Assembly (NCBI GenBank): GCA_033875315.1
Contig: JANRJG010000026.1
Span: forward strand, 62,001 to 126,000
Reading direction: 5' to 3'
DNA: 64,000 nt
Origin: Candidatus Methylacidiphilales bacterium
Lineage (GTDB): Bacteria; Verrucomicrobiota; Verrucomicrobiia; Methylacidiphilales; CAZTYG01
The notes below the pieces were generated by a model. It made no database searches, was not told where the DNA came from, and saw only the letters and a program-made list of their open reading frames with translations. Below, piece after piece: positions 62,803 to 64,000 of this stretch. The first letter of the stretch is position 1, and every line of letters begins with the position of its first letter. The position numbers were made by a program, and so were the translations under genes.

Positions 62803-64000
62803 ATGTTGATCCAAGCCGATGCCGTCCTGACCATGGACGCCCCTGACCCCTTCCCGGGCGGGGTGCGGGTGGAGAACGGCCTGATCGTGGATGTCGGGCC
62901 CGGGCTGCAGCCCCGCCCCGGCGAGGAAGTGCGGAAACTCGGCCGCTGCGTCCTGATGCCGGGTCTGGTCAACGCCCACTGCCACCTCGACTACACCGCC
63001 TTCAAGGGCGCCCTTTTCCAGGGCAGCAGCTTCACCGAATGGATCAAGCGGATCAACGCCCTCAAGAAAAACTTCAGTTCGGACGACTTCCTCCATTCCA
63101 TCCAACTGGGCTTCCAGTTGTTGCAAAAATCCGGCTGCACCACGGTACTCAATATTGAGGCCTTCCCGGAACTCATGCTCCGCATGGACCGCCCCCCCCT
63201 GCGCACCTGGTGGTTCCTCGAACTGATCGACCTGCGCACCCACCTGGCCCACGAGGAAATGTTGCTCGGCGCCCTGCAGTTCTTCGACAGCCACCCGGAC
63301 TGGCTCGGTGGCTTCGGCCTCAGTCCCCACGCCCCCTACACCGCCTCGATCGAGCTCTACCGTCTGGCCAAGCACTGCAGCGAGCAGTCGGGCATGCCCA
63401 TCACCACCCACATCGCCGAATCGATCGAGGAACAGGAAATGTTTCTTTACGGGGAGGGTCCGCTGCATGAATTCCTGGCCGGATTAGGGCGCAATATGGA
63501 AGATTGCGGCCACGGATCCGCGCTCTCACACCTCTTGGAACACGGCCTGCTCCATGAACGCTGCCTGGCCGTGCACTTGAATTACCTCCAGGAATACGAT
63601 TGGCCGCTCCTGCGACGTCACCCCCTGCATGTCGTTCACTGCCCCAAGTGCCACGCCTACTTCGGCCACACCCGCTTTCCCATGGAGCGGCTGCGTGAAT
63701 CGGGCTGCACCATCAGCCTCGGCACCGACAGCCTGGCCAGCAACGACACCCTCGACCTGCGCGCCGAAATCCGCCAAGCCCGCTGGACTTTTGGCGACAT
63801 CCCGCAAATGGAATGGCTGCGCATGGTCACCGTGAATCCAGCCCGGGCACTCGGGCTGGAAGGCAAACTGGGGGTGATCAAACCGGGCGCCTTCGCCGAC
63901 TTGGTGGCCTTCCCCTGGCCGGAAAACAGCGACCCCGCGGAATCCGTCATCCAGTCACGCGAGGAGCCCGAGCTCCTGATGGTCGGCGGCTCAGTCATTT
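62803..64000 (+). CDS. amidohydrolase (TRZ/ATZ/SsnA-type deaminase), 3' end beyond the window
   Basis: The open frame from ATG 62803 runs to the right edge (399 codons). The metal motif NAHCHLD, then PHAPYTAS, THIAESIEEQE, HCPKCHAYFG and LGTDSLASND carry the His, Asp and Glu ligands of deaminases in this superfamily. The C-terminal part restores the small beta-sandwich (KLGVIKPGAFADLVAF). Members include guanine and chlorohydrolase-type deaminases and aminofutalosine deaminase of menaquinone synthesis. The substrate cannot be chosen from this sequence. Confidence 0.85.
   Translation, partial: MLIQADAVLTMDAPDPFPGGVRVENGLIVDVGPGLQPRPGEEVRKLGRCVLMPGLVNAHCHLDYTAFKGALFQGSSFTEWIKRINALKKNFSSDDFLHSIQLGFQLLQKSGCTTVLNIEAFPELMLRMDRPPLRTWWFLELIDLRTHLAHEEMLLGALQFFDSHPDWLGGFGLSPHAPYTASIELYRLAKHCSEQSGMPITTHIAESIEEQEMFLYGEGPLHEFLAGLGRNMEDCGHGSALSHLLEHGLLHERCLAVHLNYLQEYDWPLLRRHPLHVVHCPKCHAYFGHTRFPMERLRESGCTISLGTDSLASNDTLDLRAEIRQARWTFGDIPQMEWLRMVTVNPARALGLEGKLGVIKPGAFADLVAFPWPENSDPAESVIQSREEPELLMVGGSVI

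Overview
The window (64 kb, GC-rich, densely coded, no rRNA or tRNA found) looks like chromosome of a Verrucomicrobiota-type bacterium. This is an inference from paired VPEPSTW-type PEP-CTERM proteins, a small PUR-alpha-like protein, the MEP isoprenoid genes ispD and ispE, an MlaFED set, and GxxExxY and four-helix-bundle single-gene cassettes. No marker gene here settles the class.

0-31 kb is mostly housekeeping. It holds a class II aldolase, a CBS-type Mn pyrophosphatase, a VapBC pair, fmt, cimA, an mla-ispD operon, a ROK kinase-like protein without the usual zinc cysteines, a PhoD-like lipoprotein, an ATP-dependent DNA ligase with its partner exonuclease, and class II fructose-bisphosphate aldolase. 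Then come a PEP-CTERM/TPR operon, an ECF sigma operon ending in an HtrA-like protein that has lost its catalytic triad, a polyprenyl synthase, HEAT and TPR proteins, a roadblock/DUF4388-like pair, and ispE divergent from pyrF.

31-47 kb is the accessory core: a nitrogen-scavenging island of the 'urea carboxylase region' type, now best read as guanidine assimilation. It encodes a NikR-like regulator with its own GTATGA-N16-TCATAC operator, two DUF1989 proteins (carboxyguanidine deiminase subunits), a biotin-dependent guanidine/urea carboxylase and an allophanate hydrolase. These are followed by a creatininase-family amidohydrolase, a type III glutamine synthetase, an NTF2-like protein, an ABC importer and an SbtA-type bicarbonate transporter. 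The logic would be: import, carboxylation with bicarbonate supplied by SbtA, deimination, allophanate hydrolysis to ammonia, then capture by glutamine synthetase. The allophanate hydrolase frame is broken exactly at a tandem heptamer (AAATCAG), and one more unit would restore it.

The island is also full of degenerate arrays with a strict 7-base period, both between and inside genes, and of small single-gene cassettes bounded by inverted repeats. 47-59 kb returns to housekeeping: chromate transporter, ABC exporter, tsaD, S41 protease, UDP-glucuronate decarboxylase-like enzyme, alpha-E/ATP-grasp pair, transaldolase. 59.6-60.5 kb has no credible protein gene but a run of strong hairpins ending in an intrinsic terminator, and is proposed as a large structured RNA. 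The window closes with exbB-exbD, a GxxExxY cassette, peptide deformylase and an amidohydrolase running off the edge.
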